A stretch of 64,000 nt of DNA from Vibrio porteresiae DSM 19223 (lineage in GTDB: Bacteria > Pseudomonadota > Gammaproteobacteria > Enterobacterales > Vibrionaceae): positions 1,054,001 through 1,118,000 of the forward strand of contig NZ_AP024896.1 of assembly GCF_024347055.1 (NCBI RefSeq). The letters run 5' to 3'. Of this stretch, positions 1 through 8,745 are shown piece after piece. Position 1 is the first letter of the stretch. Each line of letters opens with the position of its first letter. Both the position numbers and the translations under genes were made by a program. The notes beneath the pieces were generated by a model. The model worked only from the letters and a program-made list of their open reading frames with translations, was not told the origin of the DNA and ran no database searches.

Positions 1-1
1 T

Positions 2-460
2 GTTTATACCATTTTGGCAGGTGTTCGCATGATCATCGCTGAAATCGTACCGGCATTTCGCGGCATTGCCAACAAAGTAGTTAAGGATGCACGTCCAGCC
101 TTAGATTGTCCTACAGTATTTCCATTTGCGCCAAACGCAGTGATTGTAGGATTCCTTTCAAGCTTTGTCGCCGGACTTATCAGTATGTTCATCTGCCCAT
201 TATTGGGCTTGAGTGTCATTGTCCCTGGGTTAGTGCCTCATTTCTTCTGCGGTGCAACGGCTGGAGTTTATGGTAACGCTACTGGTGGACGCCGAGGGGC
301 GATCATTGGTTCATTTGTTCACGGGATCATCATCTCATTCTTACCTGCTTTGCTCTTACCATTAATGGGTAACTTAGGTTTTGAATCCACCACATTTGGT
401 GACGCAGACTTTGGTGTTATTGGCATCGGCCTTGGTCATATCCTGACTTTCTTTAACTGA
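2..460 (+). CDS. ulaA: PTS ascorbate-type transporter subunit IIC, C-terminal part (runs off left edge)
   Basis: The reading frame is open to the left edge, so only the last ~152 residues of this membrane permease are visible. The sequence matches the C-terminal half of the UlaA/SgaT family EIIC: MIIAEIVPAFRGIA, ALDCPTVFPFAPNAV, LVPHFFCGATAGVYGNATGG and DADFGVIGIGLGHIL are family hallmarks, separated by hydrophobic membrane segments. EIIC carries L-ascorbate or a related sugar acid across the inner membrane while the EIIA/EIIB partners phosphorylate it. An epimerase gene follows after 31 bases and probably shares the transcript. The real substrate cannot be read from the sequence. Confidence 0.88.
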   Translation, partial: VYTILAGVRMIIAEIVPAFRGIANKVVKDARPALDCPTVFPFAPNAVIVGFLSSFVAGLISMFICPLLGLSVIVPGLVPHFFCGATAGVYGNATGGRRGAIIGSFVHGIIISFLPALLLPLMGNLGFESTTFGDADFGVIGIGLGHILTFFN

Positions 461-491
461 TCGCGCCCCTAACAAAAATAAGGAGATACTT

Positions 492-1181
492 ATGAATGCC
501 ATGTTTTCACCTTCACTAATGTGTATGGATCTCACTAAGTTTAAGCAACAGATAAACGCTTTAAACACTCGCGCGACCTTCTATCATGTCGATATCATGG
601 ATGGGCATTATGTTAAAAACATTACGTTGTCACCTTTCTTCATTCAACAACTAAAGAAAATTGCAACGATTCCTGTTGATGTCCATTTGATGTGTGAAAG
701 ACCCGAAGACATTATTCCACTATGCCTTGACGCTGGAGCAGATATTATTTCTTTTCACCCAGAAACGGCGGGCAATAAAATCTTTCGCTTAATCCAAGAG
801 ATTAAAGAAGCGGGTAAACAAGTTGGTGTGGTGCTAAATCCATCAGAACCCATCGAGATGGTCAACGAATACATTCACCTGCTGGACAAAATCACGATAA
901 TGTCCGTCGACCCCGGCTTTGCAGGACAAAAATTTATCCCAGAAACATTGAATAAAATTCGTCGTTTGAAAACCTTACGCGATGAACAGCACTATCACTA
1001 CTTACTGGAGATAGACGGTTCTTGCAATCCCAAAACCTTTAAAACTGTCGCCGCATCTGGAGTTGATGTATTTATTGTCGGCACATCTGGATTGTTTAGT
1101 CTTGATACAAACATTGAAAAGGCTTGGGATAAGATGATTGAGATCTTCCAACGCGAGACAGCTGATTTAACATTGGCTTAG
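492..1181 (+). CDS. alsE: Ribulose-phosphate 3-epimerase family protein, D-allulose-6-phosphate 3-epimerase-like
   Basis: A 229-residue TIM-barrel epimerase. Family motifs are FSPSLMCMDL at the start, HVDIMDGHYV (metal-binding His and Asp), VDVHLM, MSVDPGFAGQKF (catalytic Asp) and VGTSGLF near the end. It looks closer to E. coli AlsE (allulose-6-phosphate to fructose-6-phosphate) than to Rpe, mainly through SPSLMCMDL and the DGSCN segment. The start is set by AGGAGA at 481-486. It lies directly downstream of a UlaA-type permease and faces a LacI regulator, so the likely role is to convert a sugar phosphate delivered by that PTS. UlaE/SgaE-type activity on another ketose phosphate is an alternative. 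Confidence 0.85.
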   Translation: MNAMFSPSLMCMDLTKFKQQINALNTRATFYHVDIMDGHYVKNITLSPFFIQQLKKIATIPVDVHLMCERPEDIIPLCLDAGADIISFHPETAGNKIFRLIQEIKEAGKQVGVVLNPSEPIEMVNEYIHLLDKITIMSVDPGFAGQKFIPETLNKIRRLKTLRDEQHYHYLLEIDGSCNPKTFKTVAASGVDVFIVGTSGLFSLDTNIEKAWDKMIEIFQRETADLTLA

Positions 1182-1270
1182 TTACTGACCATCTTTGGAA
1201 AAGTGACTTTATTCACTATTTGGATAGCCAATGACACCTGAGTAAATGATTCGTGATTGGCTTTCAATAC

Positions 1271-1300
1271 AAAGCTCATCCTTAGTGATGAGCTTTCTTA
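1271..1300 (+). terminator. Rho-independent terminator after the epimerase gene
   Basis: A perfect 10-base stem, AAAGCTCATC at 1271-1280 and GATGAGCTTT at 1287-1296, has a six-base loop and a moderately T-rich downstream run. It sits between the convergent epimerase and LacI genes and may serve both. Confidence 0.75.
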
Positions 1301-1315
1301 TTCTGTTGTTTTGGA

Positions 1316-2329
1316 TTAATAGCTTTCACCGCTAATCCATTCGACGGCCAAGGAATTTGGCTTTAATTTGGATGGCAACTCAAGGCATTCACATACCTTT
1401 TCCATTGCTTGCACAGCAAGAGTATCCCAACGAATATTAACGCCAGAGAGTTTAGAGCGCCCCGATTGATTAAGATCTAGCTGACCAACACAGACAATCG
1501 CTAATTGTGCCGGTACTGCAATACCCATCTCTCGGCAAGCAAACCAAATACCATAAGCCAAGTTTTCATCACTGGTCACGACCAGATCAGTATCGGTAAA
1601 ACTGGTTTGCATCTCTTTGAGCACATCAAATCCAGCCATAACACTGGGTGCTAAATAGATCGGATGAACCCGGTTTGGTGAAAGATCATGAGCTAATAAC
1701 ATGCGATCCCATGAGCGAATAATATCCTGTGAAAAACACTCCTCTCCATGCAAAATCAGCAATGGATTACGATACACCCTATGAGCAATTTTATAAGCCA
1801 TCAGCTCAAAGACAGCTTTAAAATCAGGTGTAATCATCATTTCGGAATCGGTATTATCATTTACCCCATGGCCAATTGATAACAAGTGAATCTTAGACTT
1901 ACTTAGATAATCGTTAAGCTCATTAGTAAACTGGATATCAAATTTTATCACTAACACTGGATTATAAGAAATAAATGTACTGATAGAATCATAGTCAGCT
2001 TGCTTATTATTTAGCTCTGCTAACAATACATGAAACCCCATTTTTTTTAGCGATTGCTTCATCTGATGATAGATAGCCTGGAAGCCAGGACTCGCTAACC
2101 TAGGAGTAACAAATAAGATCAAGCGAGAAGAGGCTGAAGCTAAAGCCTGCGCAGCATTATTCGGAACATAACCCAGTTCTTTGATCGCTTCCTGAATTTT
2201 GCCCACCAGCGTCTCAGAAACCTTAGTTGGATCACGTAACGCTCGTGACACTGTCATTGAGCTTACCCCAACAAACTTAGCCACATCACTTAACGTACTT
2301 TTACCTGTTCCTCTTCTTTTTCTTTCCAT
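1316..2329 (-). CDS. LacI family transcriptional regulator
   Basis: A 337-residue repressor with the usual layout. An N-terminal helix-turn-helix covers about residues 12-35 (LSDVAKFVGVSSMTVSRALR), followed by the hinge helix region with AAQALAS, then a periplasmic-binding-protein-like effector domain with segments such as LILFVTPRLASPGFQAIYHQ and DLVVTSDENLAYGI. It converges on the PTS/epimerase genes and is the best candidate for controlling them. GntR/IdnR-type relatives share the VSSMTVSRALRDP helix. The effector cannot be named, though a sugar phosphate or sugar acid is likely from context. Confidence 0.9.
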   Translation of the reverse strand: MERKRRGTGKSTLSDVAKFVGVSSMTVSRALRDPTKVSETLVGKIQEAIKELGYVPNNAAQALASASSRLILFVTPRLASPGFQAIYHQMKQSLKKMGFHVLLAELNNKQADYDSISTFISYNPVLVIKFDIQFTNELNDYLSKSKIHLLSIGHGVNDNTDSEMMITPDFKAVFELMAYKIAHRVYRNPLLILHGEECFSQDIIRSWDRMLLAHDLSPNRVHPIYLAPSVMAGFDVLKEMQTSFTDTDLVVTSDENLAYGIWFACREMGIAVPAQLAIVCVGQLDLNQSGRSKLSGVNIRWDTLAVQAMEKVCECLELPSKLKPNSLAVEWISGESY

Positions 2330-2534
2330 AATTCAATAAGTTAATAGCAAAAAATTTGCAGTTTTAAAAAAATATTAATCGCTATTATAGTAAAATCTGA
2401 CCCACTAATCACGATTGAAGTCTAAAAAAATCATCCATAGCCTGAAAGATTTTAATATCTTCCTACTCCTTTTTATGAGAATTTCAAGTTAATTATCTTA
2501 ACTATTTATTGAATATAAAAACTTATTTTTATTA

Positions 2535-2562
2535 TTGACATAATAATTATTTTTCCTAGAAT
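2535..2562 (+). promoter_or_regulatory. Candidate sigma-70 promoter for the lipoprotein gene
   Basis: TTGACA at 2535-2540 is followed after 16 bases by TAGAAT at 2557-2562. It lies in a very AT-rich intergenic stretch (2330-2636) about 75 bases before the GTG start. No other clear element is seen in that stretch. Confidence 0.5.
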
Positions 2563-2636
2563 TCTCGGCCATCAATTGCATTTATTTAAATTGATACTAA
2601 ATAACATTTATGAGCAGAATTGATCAGGAGTGATTT

Positions 2637-3299
2637 GTGAAAAAGGTTGTCTTACCAGCTCTAATTGCCGTTTTACTTTCCGGATGTGGTACTGTAAATA
2701 ACGCATTAACAGAGAAAACAAAAACTGTAGAATATTACCGTATCTTTGACATTAAAACTCAGGTTGACCGCGCAGATGTTATAGCTGCAGCAAGCGACGG
2801 TTTAGGAGAAAATGTAAACTCTGCGAAAGAAAATACACCAATACCTACTTTTTCTGTTGCGCCAGAACAACCAGGACGATTTACATTGGTTAACCCATTT
2901 GAAGGGACAAAACTAGCTAGTTTTGCCGCGATGAGCGGTGCAAACATGAAGATGGCTAAATGTGAAGGCGCAGTATGGACTGCCACAGCTAGTCGAGATG
3001 TTGTAGGTAGCGATTCACTTCGTCTAACTGCTTGTTTATGGCAATACAAAGACGGTTATCATTTGGATACATACGCCAGCTTTACCAAACAGGAAGGTGG
3101 TTTAATGCAAATTAGTCGCAGTATGGCTGGAGCTATGGTTGGTACGCCCGAAGAATGGACAGAGAAAACCTTTCTAGATATCGTGCGTAAGATCCAAGAA
3201 GAAACACACGCTCAAGTGAAATATCTGGAAGGCTACCCTAAAATGCAAGGGACACCTTGGCTTGATACTGGCGCGAAGATCGATGGGCAGGATAGCTGA
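2637..3299 (+). CDS. Predicted lipoprotein of unknown function
   Basis: A 220-residue protein with a short hydrophobic signal ending in the lipobox LLSGC, which places the acylated cysteine at about residue 17. The start is a GTG supported by CAGGAG at 2625-2630. After the lipobox comes a soluble domain with two cysteines (MAKCEGAVW and LTACLWQYKD) that could form a disulfide. It is probably exported and anchored in a membrane. No enzymatic motif is recognised. It stands alone, with its own promoter candidate and a strong terminator downstream. Confidence 0.75.
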   Translation: MKKVVLPALIAVLLSGCGTVNNALTEKTKTVEYYRIFDIKTQVDRADVIAAASDGLGENVNSAKENTPIPTFSVAPEQPGRFTLVNPFEGTKLASFAAMSGANMKMAKCEGAVWTATASRDVVGSDSLRLTACLWQYKDGYHLDTYASFTKQEGGLMQISRSMAGAMVGTPEEWTEKTFLDIVRKIQEETHAQVKYLEGYPKMQGTPWLDTGAKIDGQDS

Positions 3300-3324
3300 T
3301 CGCTTTTAAAGATTGCGTCGCAAT

Positions 3325-3357
3325 AAAAAAGGGTTGTGAATATCACAACCCTTTTTT
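3325..3357. terminator. Bidirectional rho-independent terminator
   Basis: GGGTTGTGA at 3331-3339 pairs with TCACAACCC at 3343-3351 across a three-base loop, with an A run before and a T run after. It serves the lipoprotein gene and the convergent phosphatase gene. Confidence 0.9.
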
Positions 3358-3370
3358 GCAAACATGCGGA

Positions 3371-4186
3371 TTAAGCATTAAAAGGCGCTTGGCCTAATAC
3401 CACTTTTTCAATGACGTTTAATGCGCCGGCTTGTTCGTTGGTCTCAGTGTGATAACGAGCTACGGCTTTGACTTTGTCGGCCGCGTTACCCATGGCAAAT
3501 GAGTAACCAACCAGTTCCAGCATCTCTTTGTCGTTTAAGCTATCACCAATGGCAACGCATTCAGCAGGGTCGATATCAAAACGTGCCAAGACTTTTTTCA
3601 AACCATTGGCTTTGTGTAGCCCTGGGATGATCAGGTCAATAAAACCGAAACCACTTGAAACCGTGTGAACCACATCGCCAAGCTGCTCAGCAAGTTCGGC
3701 AATTAAGGTATCAGCATGGTCAACCGTAGTTTTGATTGAGAACTTAAACATCACATCATCGATTGCACGGATGCTTGCCACTTTCTCTAAACGAGCATAA
3801 TGGTGAGAGGCAATGTCAGCGAATTCTTGGCTGATGTGCGGCAACATATAAGCGCCATTGAGACCACAAGCGACATAATCAATCGATGGGTCTGAATCAA
3901 GAATGGTATAAACTTTATCAAGTGCTTCTTCGGTCATTTCACCGTGAAAGATCTCTTCACCATGCAGGTAAAGCAGCGCGCCATTTTCAGCGACAAAGGA
4001 GATTTCATTGGCAACTTCAGGGAAGTAAGAAACCAGTTGATAGTACTGGTTACCGCTGGCAACAATAAACTCGATGCCTTGATCTTTGAGTTGTTGATAC
4101 AAAGCGAGAAAACGGGCTTTGTCGTAATGCTGATTCGGATCAAGGAAAGTACCATCCATATCCACCGCGATTGCTCTAACGGACAT
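3371..4186 (-). CDS. ybjI: Cof-type HAD-IIB phosphatase, YbjI-like
   Basis: A 271-residue cytoplasmic HAD phosphatase. Motif I is DMDGTFLD near the N-terminus (nucleophile and acid Asp), motif II is in VASGNQYYQL, the motif III lysine is in LHKANGLKKVL, and motif IV is GDSLNDKEML. The stretch VASGNQYYQL followed by FPEVANEISFVAENGALL closely recalls E. coli YbjI, which dephosphorylates flavin-pathway and sugar phosphates in vitro. It is transcribed leftward as a single gene. The true substrate is not deducible. Confidence 0.87.
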   Translation of the reverse strand: MSVRAIAVDMDGTFLDPNQHYDKARFLALYQQLKDQGIEFIVASGNQYYQLVSYFPEVANEISFVAENGALLYLHGEEIFHGEMTEEALDKVYTILDSDPSIDYVACGLNGAYMLPHISQEFADIASHHYARLEKVASIRAIDDVMFKFSIKTTVDHADTLIAELAEQLGDVVHTVSSGFGFIDLIIPGLHKANGLKKVLARFDIDPAECVAIGDSLNDKEMLELVGYSFAMGNAADKVKAVARYHTETNEQAGALNVIEKVVLGQAPFNA

Positions 4187-4301
4187 TCAATTCACTCCTA
4201 TTTCGTTACGTATTTGTTCTTCAGTACAGATAAGCTGTCTGATGCTTATTATTGTTGGCCCAGAATAGCATGAAGTGTCGGCAAAAGTGTAAACGTTTAA
4301 C

Positions 4302-5246
4302 TTAGATTTCTGCATTCACGCGATGGCGAGGATGGTTCACGATTTCGTTGATAATATGATCTCTAAACCAACGGTGTGAACTGTCGTTATTGAACTTTTC
4401 ATGCCAGTAGACTGAGTGTTGTGACTGCGCCATTCTAAACGGCAGCTTACGATAGGTTAAACCAAAATCTTTCGCCATATTGGCAGCTTGATGCAAAGGG
4501 ACTATCGACACCATGTCACTGTTGCGAATCGCACAATACATTGAGATATAGCCCTGTACAGACAGCTTAATGTTGCGTTTAAGTTTGTGATTATGGAAAT
4601 AGCGGTCGATCTGTTTAGCACTTCCTCCCCCAGTAATCGTTTGAGCGTAGGGGTATGAGAGCATCTCTTCGGTCGTCACTTTTTCTGGCAAACTCAATGG
4701 ATGCCCTTCCCGCATCACCATTACCCAGTCATCTTTATCCACCACTTTACGAATAAAGTTCGGCGCAAAATCCTCATCAATGGTAATCACAAAATCAATC
4801 AACCCCTCAAGCAACAAACTGCGTGCTTGACGATCCCAGTTAATCACACTAAATGACACGGCAGAATCGTCGTTCATATAAGGCTGAATCACATCGGGCA
4901 AAATGTAGACGCTGACGTAATCTGGGCAAGCGATGATGAACTCACGCTTGTCTTTTATCGGATCGTAATGCGCAGAGAAAATATCCGTCAGTCCGTTGAG
5001 CACCAAAGAGAGAGTTGCTTGAATTTCCGAGGCCGCAGGCGTCAGTTGCATTCGACTCCCTACTCGCACCAATAACTGATCATTGAGCAAGGTTCGAAGC
5101 GCTGCCAGATGCTTACTCATGGTCGGTTGAGCGATGCCCAGCGAATCTGCGGCAGCGGTTACACTTCGGTATTCCAAAAGGGCATTCAGCGGCAGTAACA
5201 GATTCATATTTATATTGTTTAATGGTTTTACCGACTTCATGAGCAT
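4302..5246 (-). CDS. LysR family transcriptional regulator of the adjacent decarboxylase operon
   Basis: A 314-residue LysR-type regulator. The winged helix-turn-helix near the N-terminus reads NALLEYRSVTAAADSLGIAQPTMSKHLAALR, given here only as a guide to the region at about residues 20-52, and is followed by a two-lobe effector-binding domain. It is transcribed divergently from the flavin prenyltransferase/decarboxylase operon, the classic arrangement for LysR activators of aromatic-acid genes. A perfect inverted repeat lies between the two starts. In-frame alternative starts exist at the third and fourteenth residues. No ribosome-binding site is strong, and GGA before the third residue slightly favours 5240. 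Confidence 0.9.
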   Translation of the reverse strand: MLMKSVKPLNNINMNLLLPLNALLEYRSVTAAADSLGIAQPTMSKHLAALRTLLNDQLLVRVGSRMQLTPAASEIQATLSLVLNGLTDIFSAHYDPIKDKREFIIACPDYVSVYILPDVIQPYMNDDSAVSFSVINWDRQARSLLLEGLIDFVITIDEDFAPNFIRKVVDKDDWVMVMREGHPLSLPEKVTTEEMLSYPYAQTITGGGSAKQIDRYFHNHKLKRNIKLSVQGYISMYCAIRNSDMVSIVPLHQAANMAKDFGLTYRKLPFRMAQSQHSVYWHEKFNNDSSHRWFRDHIINEIVNHPRHRVNAEI

Positions 5247-5251
5247 TCCAA

Positions 5252-5280
5252 AACGTAATATTTGGTATTCATATTACGTT
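5252..5280. promoter_or_regulatory. Candidate LysR operator between the regulator and the decarboxylase operon
   Basis: AACGTAATAT (5252-5261) and ATATTACGTT (5271-5280) form a perfect 10-base inverted repeat with a nine-base spacer. A TATACT at 5304-5309 could be the -10 box of the rightward operon. The repeat then abuts its poor -35 region, as expected for a LysR-activated promoter. Confidence 0.65.
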
Positions 5281-5338
5281 ATAGATTAGTCGAGCTCAAT
5301 CACTATACTAGAAACCCTGTTCTTGATAGGGGTAACAC

Positions 5339-5911
5339 ATGACTACGCGCAGAATAGTGGTGGGAGTGAGCGGCGCCAGCGGCGTGCAACTTGCTTTTCG
5401 ACTACTCAAAGAATTACGTAATCACCCAGAGATTGAAACGCACTTAGTGGTTTCCGGTGGTAGTGAACGCACGATCGAGATGGAAACCGATCACGACATA
5501 TTGGAACTCAATTGTCTCGCTGATGTGGTGCATGACAACGAAAATACTGGGGCCAGTATTGCCAGCGGAACCTTTCGCGTGGAAGGCATGGTGGTGGTTC
5601 CCTGCAGTATGAAGACCTTAGCAGGGATTGCGCACGGCTATTCCGATAATCTGCTGCTGCGCGCTGCTGACGTAAACATCAAAGAACGTCGCAAATTGGT
5701 ATTGGTTGCCCGTGAAACACCACTCAGTCGCCTGCACCTCAAAAACATGCTTACTGCAACGGAATATGGCGCGGTCATCATGCCGCCAATGCTGACTTAC
5801 TACAACCGCCCAGAATCAATTGAAGATATGGAAACCCATATCGTCGGTAAGATTCTTCATGAATTTGGCATCGAAGCGACCCATTACAAACGGTGGTGTG
5901 AAGATAAATGA
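5339..5911 (+). CDS. UbiX family flavin prenyltransferase (LpdB/VdcB-type)
   Basis: A 190-residue flavoprotein of the UbiX/Pad1 family. It shows the N-terminal FMN-binding VVGVSGASGVQLAFRLL, the central VVPCSMKTLAGIAHGYSDNLL, and the C-terminal RKLVLVARETPLSRLHLKNM. UbiX enzymes attach a dimethylallyl group to FMN to make prenylated FMN, the cofactor of UbiD decarboxylases. Its stop overlaps the start of the LpdD-like gene by four bases and a UbiD gene follows, so it most likely serves the local decarboxylase. This is a BCD-type cluster for phenolic acids rather than ubiquinone synthesis. Confidence 0.92.
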   Translation: MTTRRIVVGVSGASGVQLAFRLLKELRNHPEIETHLVVSGGSERTIEMETDHDILELNCLADVVHDNENTGASIASGTFRVEGMVVVPCSMKTLAGIAHGYSDNLLLRAADVNIKERRKLVLVARETPLSRLHLKNMLTATEYGAVIMPPMLTYYNRPESIEDMETHIVGKILHEFGIEATHYKRWCEDK

Positions 5912-6291
5912 TCTCCTTAATCAAAGCGCGCCAAGGAATCCAAGTTCGACTCGATATGATTCCCGTCGGTGATGACTACAGCGTCATTCTCTCCGGGGGG
6001 GATAAGCCCCACATCGGTGCGAGCGCGCTTGCTCAACCCAGACCCAGTTTAAAACAAGGTGGCAAAATCAGCGCCAGCACGTCAGTGATGTGCGTGCTTG
6101 GTCATAAAGAAGATCTGCTGGCCCATCATGTCGCACAAGAGCTGGCGTCACGGTTGAACAGCGTAGTGAGTGTCAATTGCGGCATCCATATTGATGACGC
6201 CTTCCCTACGCAAATTAAGGTGATTCAAGAATTGGTAACGGATCTGATTGAAGATCTGTTTTCCGAACAAGAAAAAGATTCCAACTTATAA
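5908..6291 (+). CDS. lpdD: LpdD-like prenylated-flavin chaperone / decarboxylase subunit D
   Basis: A 127-residue small protein whose start ATGA overlaps the stop of the upstream gene, indicating translational coupling. The visible core, VRLDMIPVGDDYSVILSGGD and ISASTSVMCVLGHKED, fits the small D subunit found between or after UbiX- and UbiD-type genes in gallate/protocatechuate or vanillate decarboxylase clusters (LpdD, VdcD). That family is thought to help load or stabilise prenylated FMN. It is longer than the ~75-residue VdcD-type subunits because of the second half with a predicted helix-rich tail. Assignment rests on both sequence resemblance and position. Confidence 0.75.
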   Translation: MISLIKARQGIQVRLDMIPVGDDYSVILSGGDKPHIGASALAQPRPSLKQGGKISASTSVMCVLGHKEDLLAHHVAQELASRLNSVVSVNCGIHIDDAFPTQIKVIQELVTDLIEDLFSEQEKDSNL

Positions 6292-6301
6292 AGGAAATCC
6301 T

Positions 6302-7801
6302 ATGAAAAAATATACTGAACAAGATTATGCCCAAGCACGAGAAGAGATTGTTGATCTTCGCTCTGCGATCAAGTTCTTATCCAAATACGAAGGTCAAGTG
6401 CTTGAAACAGATGTAGAAGTCGATCCCGTTGGTGAACTCTCTGGTGTATATCGTCACATTGGTGCGGCAGGTACGACCATGCGTCCTACCAAAGAAGGCC
6501 CAATGATGATGTTTAACAACGTCAAAGGCTTTGATAACAAACCTGTTGCGATCGGCGTTCTCGCTAGCCGCTCTCGTACTGCACTGCTGCTTGGTCATGA
6601 ACCTGAATATCTTGGTCACGCCATGATGAAAGCTGCCAACAACCCAGTAAAACCGGTTTTGGTACAAGACGCACCTTGCCAAGAAGTGGTTTACTACGCC
6701 GATGATCCCGATTTCGATATTCGTAAAATCATCCCAGCGCCAACCAACACGGTTGAAGACGCTGGCCCATACGTAACACTGGGTTTGGTTTACGCAGAAG
6801 ACCCAGAAACCGGCGAAAGCGATGTCACCATTCACCGTCAATGTTTCCAAGCACGCGATGAAGTTTCTATCTTCTTCTCTCCAGGTCGTCACATTGATGT
6901 GTTCCGCCAAAAAGCTGAAGCGGCTGGTAAAGCTCTGCCAATTACCGTGAACATCGGTCTTGATCCAGCGGTGTACGTTTCTGCTTGTTTTGAGCCACCA
7001 GTGACACCACTTGGCTTTAACGAATTGGAAATTGCGGGCGCATTCCGTAATCGTCCTGTCGAATTGGTCAACGCAAAAACCGTCAATACCAAAGCCATTG
7101 CTCACGCAGAAATCGTGATTGAAGGTGAAATTCTACCTAATTACCGCGTGGTGGAAGACCAAAACAGCCACACCGGCAAAGCGATGCCTGAATTCCCAGG
7201 ATACACTGGTGGTGCAAACCCTAGCCTTCCTGTAATTAAAGTGAAATCCGTTACTACTCGCACTAACCCAATCACTCAAACCTGTATCGGTTGTAGTGAA
7301 GAGCACGTAAGCCTTGCGGGTATCTGTACTGAAGCCAGCATTCTTTCAATGACAGAGCGTGCTATGCCAGGTCGCGTGCAAAACGTTTATGCGCACTCGT
7401 CAGGCGGCGGTAAATTGATGGCAGTAATGCAATTTAAAAAGCTGTCACCTAAAGATGAAGGTCGCCAACGTCAAGCTGCTTTAGTCGCGTTTGGTGCCTT
7501 CCCTGAGCTGAAAAACCTCATCATCGTTGGCGAAGATGTCGATATCTTTGATAGTAACGATGTGATGTGGGCGTTAAATACACGTCACCAAGCAGATGTC
7601 GATACCATTGTTATCCCCGGGGCAAGTACGCACGTATTGGATCCATCTCAAATGCCTGACATGAGTCCTTCTATCAAAGGCCGCGGTATCTCTTGTAAAA
7701 CCATTTACGACTGTACTGTTCCTTTTGAATTGAAAGACACGCGTTTCCAACGTTCACAATTTATGGAAGTTGATTACCAACGCTTCCTTCCTAAAAACTA
7801 A
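6302..7801 (+). CDS. lpdC: UbiD family decarboxylase (LpdC/VdcC-type hydroxyarylic acid decarboxylase)
   Basis: A 499-residue enzyme. The start at 6302 is preferred over upstream in-frame codons because AAGGAAA lies just before it. Conserved UbiD features are the N-terminal LRSAIKFLSKYEGQV, the prenyl-FMN-binding region with VTIHRQCFQARDE, EIVIEGEILPNYRV, and the central SHTGKAMPEFPGYTGG. It should catalyse reversible, non-oxidative decarboxylation of an aromatic acid using prenylated FMN made by the first gene. Gallate, protocatechuate, vanillate or 4-hydroxybenzoate are all possible. The gene is third in a four-gene operon. Confidence 0.9.
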   Translation: MKKYTEQDYAQAREEIVDLRSAIKFLSKYEGQVLETDVEVDPVGELSGVYRHIGAAGTTMRPTKEGPMMMFNNVKGFDNKPVAIGVLASRSRTALLLGHEPEYLGHAMMKAANNPVKPVLVQDAPCQEVVYYADDPDFDIRKIIPAPTNTVEDAGPYVTLGLVYAEDPETGESDVTIHRQCFQARDEVSIFFSPGRHIDVFRQKAEAAGKALPITVNIGLDPAVYVSACFEPPVTPLGFNELEIAGAFRNRPVELVNAKTVNTKAIAHAEIVIEGEILPNYRVVEDQNSHTGKAMPEFPGYTGGANPSLPVIKVKSVTTRTNPITQTCIGCSEEHVSLAGICTEASILSMTERAMPGRVQNVYAHSSGGGKLMAVMQFKKLSPKDEGRQRQAALVAFGAFPELKNLIIVGEDVDIFDSNDVMWALNTRHQADVDTIVIPGASTHVLDPSQMPDMSPSIKGRGISCKTIYDCTVPFELKDTRFQRSQFMEVDYQRFLPKN

Positions 7802-7816
7802 TTTAAGGGTATCTCC

Positions 7817-8536
7817 ATGATTGGTCCATTTATTAACGGCGCTGCAGTAATTATCGGCGGTGCTGGTGGTAGCTTTCTTGGCAGTAAAGTCAGTGAACGT
7901 GTACGTAATGGATTGCCTTTAATTTTCGGTCTAGCCTCTATGGGGCTAGGCCTGGCAATGACCGGACGTGTACAAAACTTATCGGCCGTTATCCTCTCTA
8001 TTCTTATCGGTTCTATTTTTGGCGAAGTGATCAATCTGGAAAACCATATCCAGACTATCGCTGGTAAGGTGAAAAACTTTATGGGTCGCTTTGGCAGCCC
8101 TGCAGGTCATAACCTAACTCAAGAACAGTACATGGAAAAATTCATCGCCATTTTGGTGCTCCTGTGTGCAAGTGGCACTGGCGTATTTGGTTCGATGAAC
8201 GAAGGGATGACTGGCGATCCAACCATGCTGATCATCAAAGCATTCTTGGATCTATGTACTGCGGGTATCTTCGCAATTTCCCTCGGTTTACCCGTTGCAG
8301 TGCTTGCGATTCCACAATTTATCATCCAAGCGATCTTATACTTCGCAGCGGCGTCCATCATGCCATTGACGACGCCAATGATGATTGCAGACTTTTCTGC
8401 GGTGGGTGGTTTAATTATGTTTGCGACCGGTTTTCGTATTGCAGGGATTAAATCCTTTGCTATCGCCAACATGTTGCCTGCACTCTTTATCGCGATGCCT
8501 ATTTCCCACTACTGGGTAGCCATCGTCGGTCACTAA
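7817..8536 (+). CDS. DUF554 family membrane protein
   Basis: A 239-residue polytopic inner-membrane protein of the YdfK/YqgA (DUF554) family. It begins MIGPFINGAAVIIGGAGGS and carries the conserved GLASMGLGLAM and the terminal GLIMFATGFRIAGIK...NMLPALFIAMP segments. Six or more hydrophobic helices are evident. It follows the decarboxylase by 15 bases with AGGGTATCTCC before the ATG, so it is the last gene of that operon. Because similar clusters elsewhere contain a substrate permease, a transport role for the aromatic acid or phenol is a reasonable guess. DUF554 function is not established. Confidence 0.85.
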   Translation: MIGPFINGAAVIIGGAGGSFLGSKVSERVRNGLPLIFGLASMGLGLAMTGRVQNLSAVILSILIGSIFGEVINLENHIQTIAGKVKNFMGRFGSPAGHNLTQEQYMEKFIAILVLLCASGTGVFGSMNEGMTGDPTMLIIKAFLDLCTAGIFAISLGLPVAVLAIPQFIIQAILYFAAASIMPLTTPMMIADFSAVGGLIMFATGFRIAGIKSFAIANMLPALFIAMPISHYWVAIVGH

Positions 8537-8585
8537 GCCCCTTTTAAGCGACTCAGCAACCAATAAAAGCGACGCACAACATTTG

Positions 8586-8636
8586 AGAGACGATCTTCTC
8601 CGGTAGGCTTACCGTTGGAAATCGTCTCTTTTTTGT
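8586..8636 (+). terminator. Terminator of the decarboxylase operon
   Basis: AGAGACGAT and ATCGTCTCT form the outer stem, an inner CGGTA/TACCG hairpin lies between them, and a TTTTTTG run follows. The region 8537-9015 otherwise holds the regulatory sites listed next and no convincing gene. Confidence 0.8.
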
Positions 8637-8745
8637 TCAAACTAGCAGCAATGCTGCGCCAAGATAACGCACTACCTACTGCTATCTTGAGGTAATTCCA
8701 CACTTTTTAACCGCTCCCCAAATTGGCTCACAGTGATGCAAAAAC

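Noticed and set aside
6377..7105. Long antisense frame inside the UbiD gene
   Set aside because: It is a shadow of the strongly conserved decarboxylase frame with no protein-like features.
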